Origin: Hormiphora californensis
Lineage: Eukaryota; Ctenophora; Tentaculata; Cydippida; Pleurobrachiidae
DNA: 64,000 nucleotides
Assembly (NCBI GenBank): GCA_020137815.1
Contig: CM035352.1
Coordinates: forward strand, 9,151,719-9,215,718
Reading direction: 5' to 3'
In this document: positions 47,201 to 57,728 of the stretch, one piece after another
Numbering within the stretch: position 1 is the first letter of the stretch
Layout of the letters: each line of letters opens with the position of its first letter
Position numbers and translations under genes: made by a program
Notes under the pieces: generated by a model
Seen by the model: the letters and a program-made list of their open reading frames with translations, nothing else
What the model was told of the DNA's origin: nothing
Database searches by the model: none

Positions 47201-50001
47201 CGTATTATTTGCAGTTAGAGACAGGACAGTCTCATATTATCATAATTATAACCGCAAATATATAAATTAGAGGGCATGACCGCAAATGCCCTGCAGACAC
47301 GCATTTTAAAAGGGAGGTCCCTTCACAGCACCCAGTACTGCATTCCAGCCCACTCCCCCCCCTCAGTTGTAATAATCCAGTATAATTCTCAGGTGAGTTA
47401 TAATACTAAACATTCCAGTAATTCTCACCCTAAACAGGGTCTATCTCTGAATTTAAACACTCACTGTTAAGCCAGGATTCCTCTAGTTTTGTGGTGATTG
47501 TCCCCAGGTTTCCATTGTACCGTCCGATCAGGGGGTGGGAGGTGTCGTTAGTCAGATAGGACGCATAGAAAACACCACTACTGTCTGATAGGGAGATCAT
47601 AGTCATAGCACCTGGGTGAATGGGGTCCTTACTCAACAACAATTTAGTAGCACTTGAGTAGAATGGGGTCATTCACAAGTTTTAGTAGCACTTGGGTGAA
47701 TGGGGTCCTAGCTCAACAACAACTTCTTCAAGGGTGTGCCGCCCTGCTGCAGTACTTGCCCCTAGTACTAGTGGGAAAATTTAAGGGCTTAATTCTTACA
47801 AACTACGGAGAGAGAGGCCAGGGGTTTGCGTAATTCTCAGTGATTCTTGCTGAATATTATTCAATTCAACATTCAATACTCTTACTCTTCCGTGATCCTT
47901 ATAGAGGTGTTACGATTGTAACGATAATAAAATGCAGTGCCAAACTTTCAGATAATAGAAAGTAAGGCACATTATAGGTTCCTGATCCTAAAGTTACTAT
48001 AACAATGCACTGGAGTTACCTTCAACGGATGCGAGACTCCTCAGAGCATTGCTGGCTGTGGCTACAGATGCCAGATCAGTGATAAAGTCTGATTGGATCT
48101 GCATTAGATCTGGATCTCTGAGGTTACAGCGTGGTATTCCGTCATTATGTCCACACACCAGAATCATCCTGGAGTGGTCCGTCTTTGCTTTAATCTGAAA
48201 TATAGGACATGTGATGAGTCTGTACGTGGTTTTATAGTAGTTAGGTGAAGTGAAGGTGAAGTGTTTGGTAGTATCTATCTAGATGGAAGAATGTCTTCCT
48301 GCCTGCTCATTGGTTGATATCACCCTTACTAGCCTGCTCATTGGCCCGTGAATGAAGCTTTAGTACTGTGCAGCAGCTTTCTACTTCTTCTTCTTAGCCG
48401 TGTGTGTACTACTTGGGTGATTAAATAGACCACAAACACACACACCTTTGTGAAAAATCTCCCCACCCCACCCACCAAGCTTTACATGGGAACTCCCAAC
48501 AATAGTATATTTCCCACCCCCTCTAAATGAAAGCATAAGGTTTTTACCCACACAGAAAGTTTTACCCATGCACACTCTCTAGACGGAGTTTTATCTCTAA
48601 ATATTTGCAGCAGACCAGCATACGGTGATTTACCATGTCAAGTGTGCAGTATGCAAAACTCATTTTGCATATAACCCTTCATATATAATACGAGGTTTTA
48701 CCACGTGCGTTGCCTAGAGCTGGAGGGCCTCTTTCCATAACTGTTAATCAGTAAACAGAGGACCACCCCCGGGTGCTAATAATAAGGAATGAACCCAATC
48801 TGGCGAAGCATGATCCGAGTATCTTTTGGATGCAAAAGTTCGACATTCTATAACGTTCTATTAGAGTACCGTAGAAGCCTTGTTAAAAGGTTTTTAACAA
48901 ACTCCCGGAAGGGAGGGCCGCTAATGGGAAAATTGCAATTTCGTTGGGCTAAACCTCTAACCAGGATAAAACTAGGATATAGCAGTACATGTCTGTGAAA
49001 ACTCTGTCGCCTTTCCTGATTAGAACGAAAAGAAACGCTTTCTTTAAACTCAGACCCCCCAACTCAACTAGAAGTGCCCCCCCCCCCCCTGACAGAAGCG
49101 CCTTCTTCTATAGAATCTCAGTTAGAAGGCTCCCCGATTTACCGGAACTAGAGCTAGAAGCGTCCCGCTCCCGTCCCGCTGGATAAATGGGGTGGTCCCC
49201 TATATCATCCGCCTGGGTAGACTTCTAAAGCTGATACATGTAGCTAGGGGGGGTATAAGCTTTGTGTAGCCGCCAGCCTCGCTTCCGACACCTCAATTTG
49301 TCAAGTCCATCCCTGATTCCGCCCCTATTATATGGATCAGCTGACATGGGCAGGCTCTTTGGGGACCCCGTTATATGATTAATGGATGAATTCACCCAAC
49401 TAGAACCCCCCTCCCAACTAGAACCCCTTCCCTCCCAACTAGAACCCCTTCCCTCCCAAGAAAACCCCAAAAGCAAAGCATCCTGTTATATGTATCATCT
49501 CGAATTATCCACCAATTTAACTAACATTTCTTTCGAACAGTATGTCCATAGTCCTATCCTCGCTGTCAGAGCATTGGCCTGACAGTATCCTTGGGTAAAA
49601 CGTTTATGCAGTATTTAAACTCTCATAACCTCTGTCAGAGCATTGGCCTGACCCTATTCTCATTGGCCTGACAGCTCATAACCTTTAAGTTTTTGGAAAT
49701 GACAACTTACCCCAATCAGTCGTGGGTTGATCCACATCATGTGCTGTGTAAAATCAGCACAGCTTGTATCTGATGGAGAACAGGACAACACCTCAAATTT
49801 GGGCATGTAGGCTCTCTTGACAAAGTGTATCTTGGCGAGTTTGTTCCGGGCCCCGAGGAACACATCATTCTCGTGTGTTAGGAAGGTTTTGATGGAGGTG
49901 ACATAGGACTCACTGAACTTTGCATACCTTGCACCATCACATGCTGTTACTAGTAGCAACACTAGCAACAACATACTAGAAAATAGGAATTGTGAAAACA
50001 A
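40416..50001 (-). CDS. Secreted semaphorin (sema and PSI domains, basic C-tail)
   Basis: Exons: 50001-49711 (signal peptide MLLLVLLLVTACDG, then NDVFLGARNKLAKI), 48194-48020, 47611-47465, 45624-45489, 44026-43878, 43375-43213, 42859-42761, 42334-42210 and 40709-40416. Sema-domain hallmarks: CADFTQHMMWINPRLIG then MILVCGHNDGIPRC, TNDTSHPLIGRYNG, DHMYFLFKELAFSY, RIARVCLQDPGG, TFTKATLTC, PRVLYGIF. The last exon holds a PSI module (CRRFTTCEACVNARDPYCGYC) and ends KKIKKKRRRKRRK with no transmembrane segment, so the product is probably secreted, with a basic tail as in class 3. Semaphorins are ligands of plexins. Phase breaks between the exons ending 42761 and starting 42334, and the end of the sema domain is short, so an exon is missed or an indel is present. 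Confidence 0.85.
41060..41205. repeat. CT microsatellite in semaphorin intron
   Basis: Nearly pure (CT)n of about 140 bp. Open frames here are artefacts. Confidence 0.9.
42136..42230 (-). repeat. Tandem duplication of a semaphorin 5' splice site
   Basis: GAGGAATGAGACTCTA and CTACTTACGTCTCCCGGTGT both occur twice about 50 bp apart, giving two identical donors (antisense of ACTTAC at 42153-42158 and 42204-42209). Use of the distal donor would extend the exon by 51 bases in frame. Confidence 0.65.
44050..45005. repeat. 39-bp minisatellite array in semaphorin intron
   Basis: About 24 units of GAGTGAGAACCTGGGGTAGA plus CGGAGTTAGTGCCCTGAAT (39 bp). Outer units and two internal ones carry TAGTGGAGGAGAACCTAGTG variants; the centre is highly homogeneous. 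Confidence 0.9.
45753..47100. mobile_element. hAT-like MITE with (CCGAA)n inverted ends
   Basis: Ends are CAGGAAACGACCGAA and the inverse TTCGGTCGCTTCCTG. ATCTAAAG (8 bp) flanks both sides (45745-45752 and 47101-47108). Subterminal blocks of CCGAA pentanucleotides are inverted relative to each other. The interior has further inverted pairs such as ATTCGTACGCAAAAATTGAC. There is no transposase ORF. The 8-bp duplication and CAG start suggest hAT; the flanks are themselves repetitive (GTGAATCTAAAG), so the duplication could be partly coincidental. Confidence 0.75.
48700..49565. other. Semaphorin intron segment, no exon seen
   Basis: Contains ACCACCCCC near 48762 and GGGGTGGTCCCC near 49188 in inverse orientation, possibly the ends of a decayed element, and a short CTCCCAACTAGAACCCC triplication near 49400-49455. 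No coding evidence. Confidence 0.35.
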
Positions 50002-50329
50002 AGTAGAAAGTTTCTGGGGAACTTTTGTCGACTTTTCAAAACAATTGTTTAAGCTGAGATGTCTGATCGATCAGATCTGATTCCACTGTCAAAATGGGGC
50101 CAGGCAACGCAAGACAGACGCTTAGGGCCTGTTGAGGACCAGAACAAGCATACCAATATGAAACAAAAAGGGCCTGTACTTTGGACAAATATACAGTGTA
50201 GTAGTGTAGTAGTGAAATAGTAGTAGTGAAATAGAGTAAGTGTAACGATCACTCTGCAGTAGTGAAACTCTAAACTGCTTTGGGGATGTGCTTCACAACC
50301 TAGAGACGGGCAATACAATCGCAATGACA

Positions 50330-50635
50330 TAGAGAGAGATGCAGTGACAAAGAGAGAGATGGAGTGACAAAGAGAGAGATGCAGTGACAAAGAGAGATGC
50401 AGTGACAAAGAGAGAGAGATGCAGTGACAAAGAGAGATGCAGTGACAAAGAGAGAGAGATGCAGTGACAAAGAGAGATGCAGTGACAAAAAGAGAGAGAT
50501 GCAGTGACAAAAAGAGAGATGGAGTGACAAAGAGAGAGATGCAGTGACATAGAGAGAGATGCAGTGACAAAGAGAGAGATGCAGTGACAAAGAGAGAGAT
50601 GCAGTGACAAAGAGAGAGATGGAGTGACAAAGAAG
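50330..50635. repeat. 20-bp minisatellite just upstream of the semaphorin start
   Basis: About 16 units of GATGCAGTGACAAAGAGAGA with 2-bp length variants. Several antisense frames stay open through it (LSLCHCISLFVTASL patterns), reflecting the repeat and not a gene. Confidence 0.85.
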
Positions 50636-50734
50636 GCTAATAATATGATATGTTTTATACACACATGCGGAAAACCATATCACAAACTAGTGCAAAACAA
50701 ATAAACTGTAACGGCTTGTAGTATGTTGGGGAGC

Positions 50735-50786
50735 GGGAGAGAGAGAGAGAGAGGGAGTGGAATAGAGAGAGAGAGAGAGAGAGAGA

Positions 50787-50853
<67 letters not shown>

Positions 50854-50916
50854 GGAGAGAGAGAGAGAGAGAGAAAAGACAGAAGGAGAGAAGAGAGCGC
50901 GAGCGAGAAAAAGAGT

Positions 50917-50955
<39 letters not shown>

Positions 50956-51235
50956 TGAGAGAGTGAGTTACGGAAAGGGAATGCGACAGTGAACGAGAGA
51001 GTTATTGGTTGTAGTTAGAAGAGAGTGAGAGAGTTATTGGTTTTAGTTAGAAGAGAGATATTCTGATGAGAGAGACAGAAAGTTAGTGGAGAGAGAGAGA
51101 TGAGAGAAACATAGTGTAGAGAAAGAGAGAGATGAGAGAAATACAGTGTAGAGAGAGAGAGAGATGAGAGAAAGTTAGTGGAGAGAGAGAGATGAGAGAA
51201 ATACAGTAGAGAGAGAAAGAGAAAGAGAGAAGAGC
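50735..51235. repeat. AG microsatellite and ATGAGAGAAA-type repeats
   Basis: Long GA runs and about 40-bp units containing GAGATGAGAGAAA and TTAGTGGAGAG. No gene. Confidence 0.85.
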
Positions 51236-51306
51236 CCTTCCTAAAACGCGTGACATACCATGTGATATGGGTCACGTGACAAGGTCACATGACCCTACCA
51301 GACAGA

Positions 51307-51420
51307 GCACGGTGCTCCTGAAGGACGGTCAACCTCGACCAGAGCCCCTAGCCAAACCACCGGTTGTGTGACCGAGAGGGGACCTCTGGGAACCGTGGAG
51401 CACCGTTTAGAAAAATATAT
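51307..51420. repeat. Diverged copy of the 11.2-kb foldback arm
   Basis: CACGGTGCTCCTGAAGGACG, CCTCGACC, CGGTTGTGTGACC and GGGGACCTCTGGGAAC occur in the same order as at 11176-11280. The matching right arm is not seen nearby, so this is a fragment or a diverged relative. Confidence 0.65.
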
Positions 51421-52274
51421 GGCGGGGGCCTTAGCCGGAAAATTGATAGAACGATAGCTATCGTTTTTTTCACTTGAACAATACGACCTTTTCAAAAATG
51501 ATTCCTTGATCAGCAAGATATAGTGTACCCCCACCTATTTTTTGACGTAGAATCGAATGCTGTTGAAGTCAAATCTCTAAAATGTTGGAAAAATGGTGAA
51601 AATCGCGTTTTTAGGTGATTTTTGGTGAAAAAAGTGCTCAAACTGGTACTAGATGATGAGATAGAGTCCCAAAAGTATGACAAATCGCTTTTTTGGGACC
51701 TTTTTGCCCTAGAAGCAGATTTTTATGAAAATCTGGTACAGCGCCTATTCTCCGTATACTTTCAAAGAAGGTGAATATTGCTCTAATTGGGTGGATATAT
51801 TCCAGAGGGTGAAACACGAGTAGCTATTACCCGGCCTGCCATCCCCCCCCCTATTACCAGGTTTATATCACACTTGCAACCAATGATTAGTTTAAGGGTA
51901 CACCTGGCGTTTTTCAACATCGAGTGCCCAACCAAATGACTTCACCAGGGTTTAGGCCATACAAAATGGACCTCAAATATGCAATTTTAGCCCTAAATTC
52001 GAATTCATATTTTTGCTACAGCCTATTTTCAAAGTAGCGTTTTTTCAATTTTTGTTGGAATTTTTAACCTCAGGACCACTTTTTTTGAGATAGAAACATT
52101 AAATTCTTGGAATTTGAAGAGAATATAAAGGTGAATAAGCCCAAAGAAGGATTTTTGAAATGGAGCTTATTTCTGGCCATGAGAACGGTTTCAAACTTTT
52201 CAACACTACTTTAAACAAATTAATTTGAGGCGCGCGCCCGTGCGTTTTCGAATATCCCTCTGTAGGCTCTAGCC

Positions 52275-53678
52275 ATGCCAGATATGACAAATATGGCTAC
52301 ACCTACGGATGACAAAAGTGATGGCAATGCCCTTGCCGTTGGAAATCTTGTAAACGCAGCAGATCCTCTTACCAAAAAGGTCCTGTCTGCCTACCGCCAT
52401 GATGTGGATTACACCAAGAATCTGGACATCATCCGCACATTCAATTGTGCCCACCTGGAAGCCGCTGCATCATTTTTCGGTGCATCCCCCGGCTCACATG
52501 CAGACAAAACTAAGCGGTACCAGAACCGCACTACACTAGCTGACTACATCATCATTCAGCTGGAAAGTCATTTTCCCTGTGATTGTGAGGGCTGTGGAGA
52601 AGGATATGCAGTTAAACTAGGTGAATCTCCTCGTGTCCGCTGTTTTCTTTGCCAGCAGGGGTCTCATGATTGCGAGGCTATGGATGGCACCCTTGGGTCC
52701 TTGACGGGGTCGGTCTGGTTGTGTCTGCCGTGCAAGGACAAAAACAACAAAATTGAAACCTTCATGTGCAACCGAAGTGCTGAAGATCCAGAATCAGTGT
52801 TATCTGATGAGGAATACGAGTTCAAAATCAGTCCGAAGGCAGGCCGTAGCGGTAAGAAGAAGAGGAAGAAGAAACAAGCTCCTGTCAAGAAAGATCCTGA
52901 TGATCTGGTAACTCCTGTTGGTGGAGTGACAGTTCTAAAAGATGTGGATCTTGGAGACGTATCTTCTGATGGAGAGGTGAAACAGCAAGGTGTTCCCAAA
53001 TTCAGCAATGTTTGTGAACGTTATCTACTGAGAGACTGTCCTCATGGCCCAAATGGTGACAAGTTGATTAGTGGTAAGCCTTGCAGCAAGGAACATCCCC
53101 AGAAATGCCTCCGTTATTGTCAGTACGGAACGGCAACTCGTTCTGGGTGTAACTTTGGTGATAAGTGTCAGAATTTTCACCCACCTCTCTGCCATAATTC
53201 TGAGATCTCCCGAGTCTGTACCGACAAAGAATGTAAAGACACACATTTAAAGAACACTCGGAGAAGTGAAGTAGCCCCTGCTAAGGGTAATTCATTGAAG
53301 AGTACTGGTAACAAAACCAGTGATCTCTCTCAGAAAGTGGAGCAGAAAGAGCCCCGTCGCTCAGCTCCTCCAAACCCAAAGAAGAAGAAGAAGAAGATTA
53401 ACAAAACTGAGACCGATCCCCGTGCCGCGACCAATGACATCCGTTCACAAGAGGATTTTCTCATGGCATTGATGGCCTCAGTGAGGGACGAGATTCTTCG
53501 AGAAGTAAAGACGTCACTGAACTCATCTCTACAGTCCTTCAGGGAAGAGATGACGAGGGAACACACACCCCGGCCCAAACATCTGACACTCACACAACCA
53601 GGCCTGAACACCCCGACCAACTACCAAGGGGTTCTGGAGCGGTTTCGGAATTACTCCTCATCAACGCCCGCAGTTTAA
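52275..53678 (+). CDS. LINE ORF1 with Cys-rich and CCCH-type zinc motifs
   Basis: 467 residues. Residues about 95-155 hold a Cys-rich module (CDCEGCGEGY ... CFLCQQGSHDC ... WLCLPC) resembling a PHD/RING-like finger. Residues about 190-205 are strongly basic. From about 245 to 320 CCCH-like fingers follow: CERYLLRDCPHG, CSKEHPQKCLRYCQYG, CNFGDKCQNFHPPLC, CKDTHLKNTRR. A short amphipathic helix closes the protein (MALMASVRDEILREVKTSL). Known ORF1 proteins bind the element's RNA; that is inferred here. The ORF ends at TAA 53676-53678, overlapping the ORF2 frame. Confidence 0.88.
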   Translation: MPDMTNMATPTDDKSDGNALAVGNLVNAADPLTKKVLSAYRHDVDYTKNLDIIRTFNCAHLEAAASFFGASPGSHADKTKRYQNRTTLADYIIIQLESHFPCDCEGCGEGYAVKLGESPRVRCFLCQQGSHDCEAMDGTLGSLTGSVWLCLPCKDKNNKIETFMCNRSAEDPESVLSDEEYEFKISPKAGRSGKKKRKKKQAPVKKDPDDLVTPVGGVTVLKDVDLGDVSSDGEVKQQGVPKFSNVCERYLLRDCPHGPNGDKLISGKPCSKEHPQKCLRYCQYGTATRSGCNFGDKCQNFHPPLCHNSEISRVCTDKECKDTHLKNTRRSEVAPAKGNSLKSTGNKTSDLSQKVEQKEPRRSAPPNPKKKKKKINKTETDPRAATNDIRSQEDFLMALMASVRDEILREVKTSLNSSLQSFREEMTREHTPRPKHLTLTQPGLNTPTNYQGVLERFRNYSSSTPAV

Positions 53679-56587
53679 CGCCTTCCGCGGCTAGTGACTG
53701 TCGGTGGAAGTTTTCTTTTATCAAGGACTCATTGGAGAATCCGTCAATACCCATCCTTTGCACCGGTATTACGGAGACCTGGTGGCATGATGATTTCTCT
53801 GATGCCCAATTGGAGATTGAAGGCTTTCACCTAACTCGTTGTGACAGAGCGGGTAGAAGAGGTGGCGGTTGTGCACTCTACATTAACAATCAACTGACCC
53901 CTTCCTCTGAGTTCAGATTCTCAGACACGTCCAATAGTGCGGCTGCTGTATACATCAAGGAGACCCACTCGGTTTTCTGTGTTGTGTACAGGGCGCCATC
54001 TTCCCCTGCGAATGACCTTTTTGATGATCTATCCCGTTTCATTGATCAGTGCGAACTCGACAAGGGTTGTCCTGACATCTATGTTATGGGCGACTTCAAT
54101 ATGCCAGACATAGACTGGGGAACACTCACTGGAGGACCTAACCCTTGCTCACAGATGCTACTAAAATTTGTGAACTCATATTTTCTCACTCAGCTTGTTG
54201 ACTCCCCAACACGGGGCTTGAATATTCTAGACCTCGTTCTCACCAACCGGCCAGACTATGTCTTCAAAACTGAGGTATCGGAGTCGTGTATTTCTGACCA
54301 TAATATGATCAGCTCTACACTTGGGTTTGGTATCTTACCCACTCGTCAATCAGACCATCGATTCACGGACTTTGATATTTACAACTTTCATGAGGCTAAC
54401 TTCCCTGAAATGTGTAGGGAGTTAGACCAGATCGATTGGCTAGCACTCGCCGACATCTGCGATGACGGTGATGGTTCTGATTTCGTTCAACTTTTCACCC
54501 TGACTGTTCTACAGGTCTTATCTCACCACTCTCGTAAGAAGAAGGCCCGTAAAAAAAGAAGGGACCCTGTTCTCAGGAAATTGAAAGTGAAACAGCGGAG
54601 TTTGAATAAACGGATTGCTCTTGCACGGCAGAATAAACCTCACCTTTTGCCACAGCTCGAGATTGGTGTTTCCAGAATTACTTGGGAAATTTTGTGCCAC
54701 ATTTCTCAGCGACTTGACAGTGATGAAAACGAGGTGTTGACAAAACTCAAAGCTAACCCAAAATTCTTCTGGTCATACGCCAACCGAAAGAGGAAGACCC
54801 GGTCACGTATACCTCCTTTACAGACAATTGATGGTTCACTCACTGACGTTCCCGCTATGAAGGCAGAACTGTTTCAGTCACAATTCACATCTGTTTTCAG
54901 CACTCCTTCAAACTCTTCCTCAACAGCTGCAGACAACATCATTCCTTCTACATGCAGCCTTTCAGACATCGTTTTCTCCACCGCTGATATTGAAAAGGCA
55001 CTACATGACCTCAATCCCTATTCAGCCGGCCCTCCAGGAGATGTACCTGCCAGAATTTTACGTGACTGCCGATCATCGCTGTCCTACCCCCTATCCATCT
55101 TATGGGCCAAATCGTTTGATTCTGGTATTGTACCACCCTGTCTGAAACTTCAGTACATTGCACCCCTCTACAAAAAGGGTCCTAAAATGAAAGCTGAAAA
55201 TTACCGCCCGATCTCCCTCACCAGTCACATTGCCAAGACATTTGAACGGGTTGTAAGATCTCAAATGGTGTCATACTTTGAATCAGAGAACTTGTTTAAC
55301 GAGTCTCAGCATGGGTTTAGAAGCAAGAGGAGCTGCTTATCCCAACTCACTCGTCACATTGACAATATTCTGAACAATCTCAACGACCTTCTTGAAGTGG
55401 ATGTAATCTACTTGGACTTCGAGAAGGCGTTTGATAAAGTTGACATCGGTATACTTCTCGAAAAGCTGCAGAGATATGGAGTTAAGGGCAAACTCCTTGA
55501 ATGGATCCGCAGCTTCCTACTAGACCGGAAACAAACGGTCTTAGTCGACGGCGTAGCGTCTTCTTTTGCAGAAGTCAGAAGTGGGGTCCCACAAGGGACT
55601 GTTCTCGGTCCACTTTTATTTCTGATCTATGTAATTGACCTGGAATCCGTAATCAAACACGGTTCTTCTTTGTCGTTCGCTGATGACACTAAAATCTTCT
55701 CTGCTATCCGTACTATGGTTGACAAATTGAACCTACAGGAGGATCTGAACAGTGTGATAACCTGGGCTGACGCTAACAATATGTCCCTGCACCAGTCAAA
55801 GTTCGAGGTCATGAATTTCACCCTGAATCACACCAGTTCGCTTAGAGAAGTACCGTTCAGTGCTGGGAACTATTCCTATCAACTCTCTGATGGGAGGTTC
55901 ATCGATCCAACAGACACTGTCCGAGACTTAGGTGTTCTACTCTCGAGTGATGGTCAATGGTCGGCCCAAATATCTCGAGTTGTTACCACGGCTAGTCGGG
56001 TTGCTGGATGGACATTAAGTGCATTTAGATCCAGAACTCGCCGCACCATGATGACTCTTTACAAGTCACTGGTGCGTCCCCATCTTGACTACTGTTGCAC
56101 ACTGTGGTCACCTTCCAAAAATGGGGATATTAGTCGTGTTGAGGATATTCAACGATCGTACACCCGTAAGATCGTTGGTCTCAAGGGGCTGAACTACTGG
56201 CAACGTCTTCAAACCCTGGGACTTTTGTCGCTTCAGCGCCGACGTGAGAGGTACACTATGATTCTTGTGTGGAAAGTGTACAACAATGAGATACCCAACA
56301 GTACTGACATGTGTTTCGTCGACAGGCACCGCTCTGGCCCTAGTGCTGTCGTCCCTCGATACTCGTACGAGGCTCAACGATCTAACCTGTCGCTATATGA
56401 ACAATCATTTGCAGTACTGGGGGCAAGGTTGTGGAACACTTTGCCTCGATCTGTAAAGGAGGCCCCAACTCTTTATCAGTTCAAATCTCAGCTAGGTAGT
56501 TTCCTCTCTACCATTCCGGATACACCCCCCATCAGCGGTTATCCTGCTCAAGCAAACAGTAACTCAATACTAGAGTGGTGTCCATGA
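53642..56587 (+). CDS. LINE ORF2: AP endonuclease and reverse transcriptase
   Basis: The first Met is at 53732, but the endonuclease begins earlier at LLINARSL (from 53651), in a frame one base back from ORF1 and open, without ATG, well into the ORF1 coding region. The endonuclease shows TETWW, YRAPSS, GDFNMPDIDW and the catalytic SDHNMISS. RT motifs in order: PLYKKGPKMKAENYRPISL, HGFRSKRSCLSQL, LDFEKAFDKV, GVPQGTVLGPLLF, FADDTKIF, and the thumb-like VRDLGVLLSSDG. All catalytic acids (D in LDFEKAF, DD in FADD) are present and no stop interrupts the 951 residues after the Met. Confidence 0.93.
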   Translation, partial: VSELLLINARSLTPSAASDCRWKFSFIKDSLENPSIPILCTGITETWWHDDFSDAQLEIEGFHLTRCDRAGRRGGGCALYINNQLTPSSEFRFSDTSNSAAAVYIKETHSVFCVVYRAPSSPANDLFDDLSRFIDQCELDKGCPDIYVMGDFNMPDIDWGTLTGGPNPCSQMLLKFVNSYFLTQLVDSPTRGLNILDLVLTNRPDYVFKTEVSESCISDHNMISSTLGFGILPTRQSDHRFTDFDIYNFHEANFPEMCRELDQIDWLALADICDDGDGSDFVQLFTLTVLQVLSHHSRKKKARKKRRDPVLRKLKVKQRSLNKRIALARQNKPHLLPQLEIGVSRITWEILCHISQRLDSDENEVLTKLKANPKFFWSYANRKRKTRSRIPPLQTIDGSLTDVPAMKAELFQSQFTSVFSTPSNSSSTAADNIIPSTCSLSDIVFSTADIEKALHDLNPYSAGPPGDVPARILRDCRSSLSYPLSILWAKSFDSGIVPPCLKLQYIAPLYKKGPKMKAENYRPISLTSHIAKTFERVVRSQMVSYFESENLFNESQHGFRSKRSCLSQLTRHIDNILNNLNDLLEVDVIYLDFEKAFDKVDIGILLEKLQRYGVKGKLLEWIRSFLLDRKQTVLVDGVASSFAEVRSGVPQGTVLGPLLFLIYVIDLESVIKHGSSLSFADDTKIFSAIRTMVDKLNLQEDLNSVITWADANNMSLHQSKFEVMNFTLNHTSSLREVPFSAGNYSYQLSDGRFIDPTDTVRDLGVLLSSDGQWSAQISRVVTTASRVAGWTLSAFRSRTRRTMMTLYKSLVRPHLDYCCTLWSPSKNGDISRVEDIQRSYTRKIVGLKGLNYWQRLQTLGLLSLQRRRERYTMILVWKVYNNEIPNSTDMCFVDRHRSGPSAVVPRYSYEAQRSNLSLYEQSFAVLGARLWNTLPRSVKEAPTLYQFKSQLGSFLSTIPDTPPISGYPAQANSNSILEWCP

Positions 56588-57728
56588 TGCGTGTTAGTGT
56601 GTTATGTGTCGCTGTGCTGTGAGTGTACTGAGTATTGACTCTTTTTAGGAGGTTTATCTTTTTAAATATCCTGTGTGTTACGCAAATTTATGAATTTGAT
56701 TTGATTTGATTTGTTTACTTTTTTGCATCTTTGACACGCTGGGTGAGAATGTTCCCATGCTTCATTAGAGATGAAAATCTGGAAATAGTTGCTCAAAACG
56801 ATTATCTATGTGGCCCAAAAATTTTGGAACTTTCCCGCCAAAGATGTGGTGTACAGAGCGTGTTTTGTGAAACCCGTCTTTTTGAAAAAGAGGGAAATTC
56901 CCTGTATCTCAAAAACGGATGATCGTAGAGACCTGCGACCAAGCTTAATCGATTCAGAAGGTCCAATTTTGGGGGGGTCGTCTCAGAGACATTTTGCTCC
57001 TACTCCAACCGTTTTTGCTGTAATTGCGAAAAAGGTATCAGCAAGTAAGGGGGAAATCAGCCCGAAGCAGGCTACTGGAATAGAGTCGTTCCCCCTTTTC
57101 ATAGAATTGGTTTTTTTGCAATTACAGCAAAAACAGTTGGAGTAGGAGCAAAATGTCTCTCAGAAGACCCCCCCAAAATCGGACCTCCTGAATCGATTAA
57201 GCTTAGTCCCAGGTCTCTACGATCGTCCGTTTTTGAGATACAGGGAATTTCCCTCTTTTTCAAAAAGACGGGTTTCACAAAACAAGCTCTGTACACCACA
57301 TCTTTCGCGGGAAAGTTCCAAAATTTTTGGGCCACATAGATAATCGTTTTGAGCAACTATTTCCAGATTTTCATCTCTAATGAAGCATGGGAACATTCTC
57401 ACCCAGCGTGTCAAAGACGCAAAAAAGTAAACCGTTCTCATGGCCAGAAATAAGCTCCATTTCAAAAATCCTTCTTTGGGCTTATTTACCTTTATATTCT
57501 CTTCAAATTCCAAGAATTTAATGTTTCTATCTCAAAAAAAGTGGTCCTGAGGTTAAAAATTCCAACAAAAATTGAAAAAACGCTACTTTGAAAATAGGCT
57601 GTAGCAAAAATATGAATTCGAATTTAGGGCTGAAATTGCATATTTGAGGTCCATTTTGTATGGCCTAAACCCTGGTGAAGTCATTTGGTTGGGCACTCGA
57701 TGTTGAAAAACGCCAGGTGTACCCTTAA

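Larger units (their letters stand above)
52192..56712 (+). mobile_element. Structurally complete non-LTR retrotransposon (LINE)
   Basis: About 4.5 kb with ORF1, ORF2 and a 3' tail of (ATTTG) units right before the junction. GTTT occurs at both junctions (52188-52191 and 56713-56716), a minimal target duplication. APE-type endonuclease, reverse transcriptase and an SNSILEW-type C-terminus place it with CR1/Jockey/L2-like LINEs. Both ORFs are open throughout, so insertion is probably recent. Confidence 0.92.
51896..57724. mobile_element. TTAA-bounded giant palindrome interrupted by a LINE
   Basis: Ends GGGTACACCTGGCG and CGCCAGGTGTACCC, each abutting TTAA (51892-51895 and 57725-57728). The left arm runs 51896-52191, is broken by the LINE, and resumes at about 56713; the right arm mirrors the joined left arm from about 57100 to 57724. 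Removing the LINE gives one palindrome of about 1.3 kb. TTAA flanks are piggyBac-like, though the ends start GGG. Mirror ORFs (LKTIIYVAQKFWNFPAKD) on both arms lack any family I know. Confidence 0.85.

Noticed and set aside
52192-56712. Retrovirus or LTR retrotransposon
   Set aside because: There are no LTRs, protease or integrase; an APE endonuclease upstream of RT and an (ATTTG)n tail define a non-LTR element.
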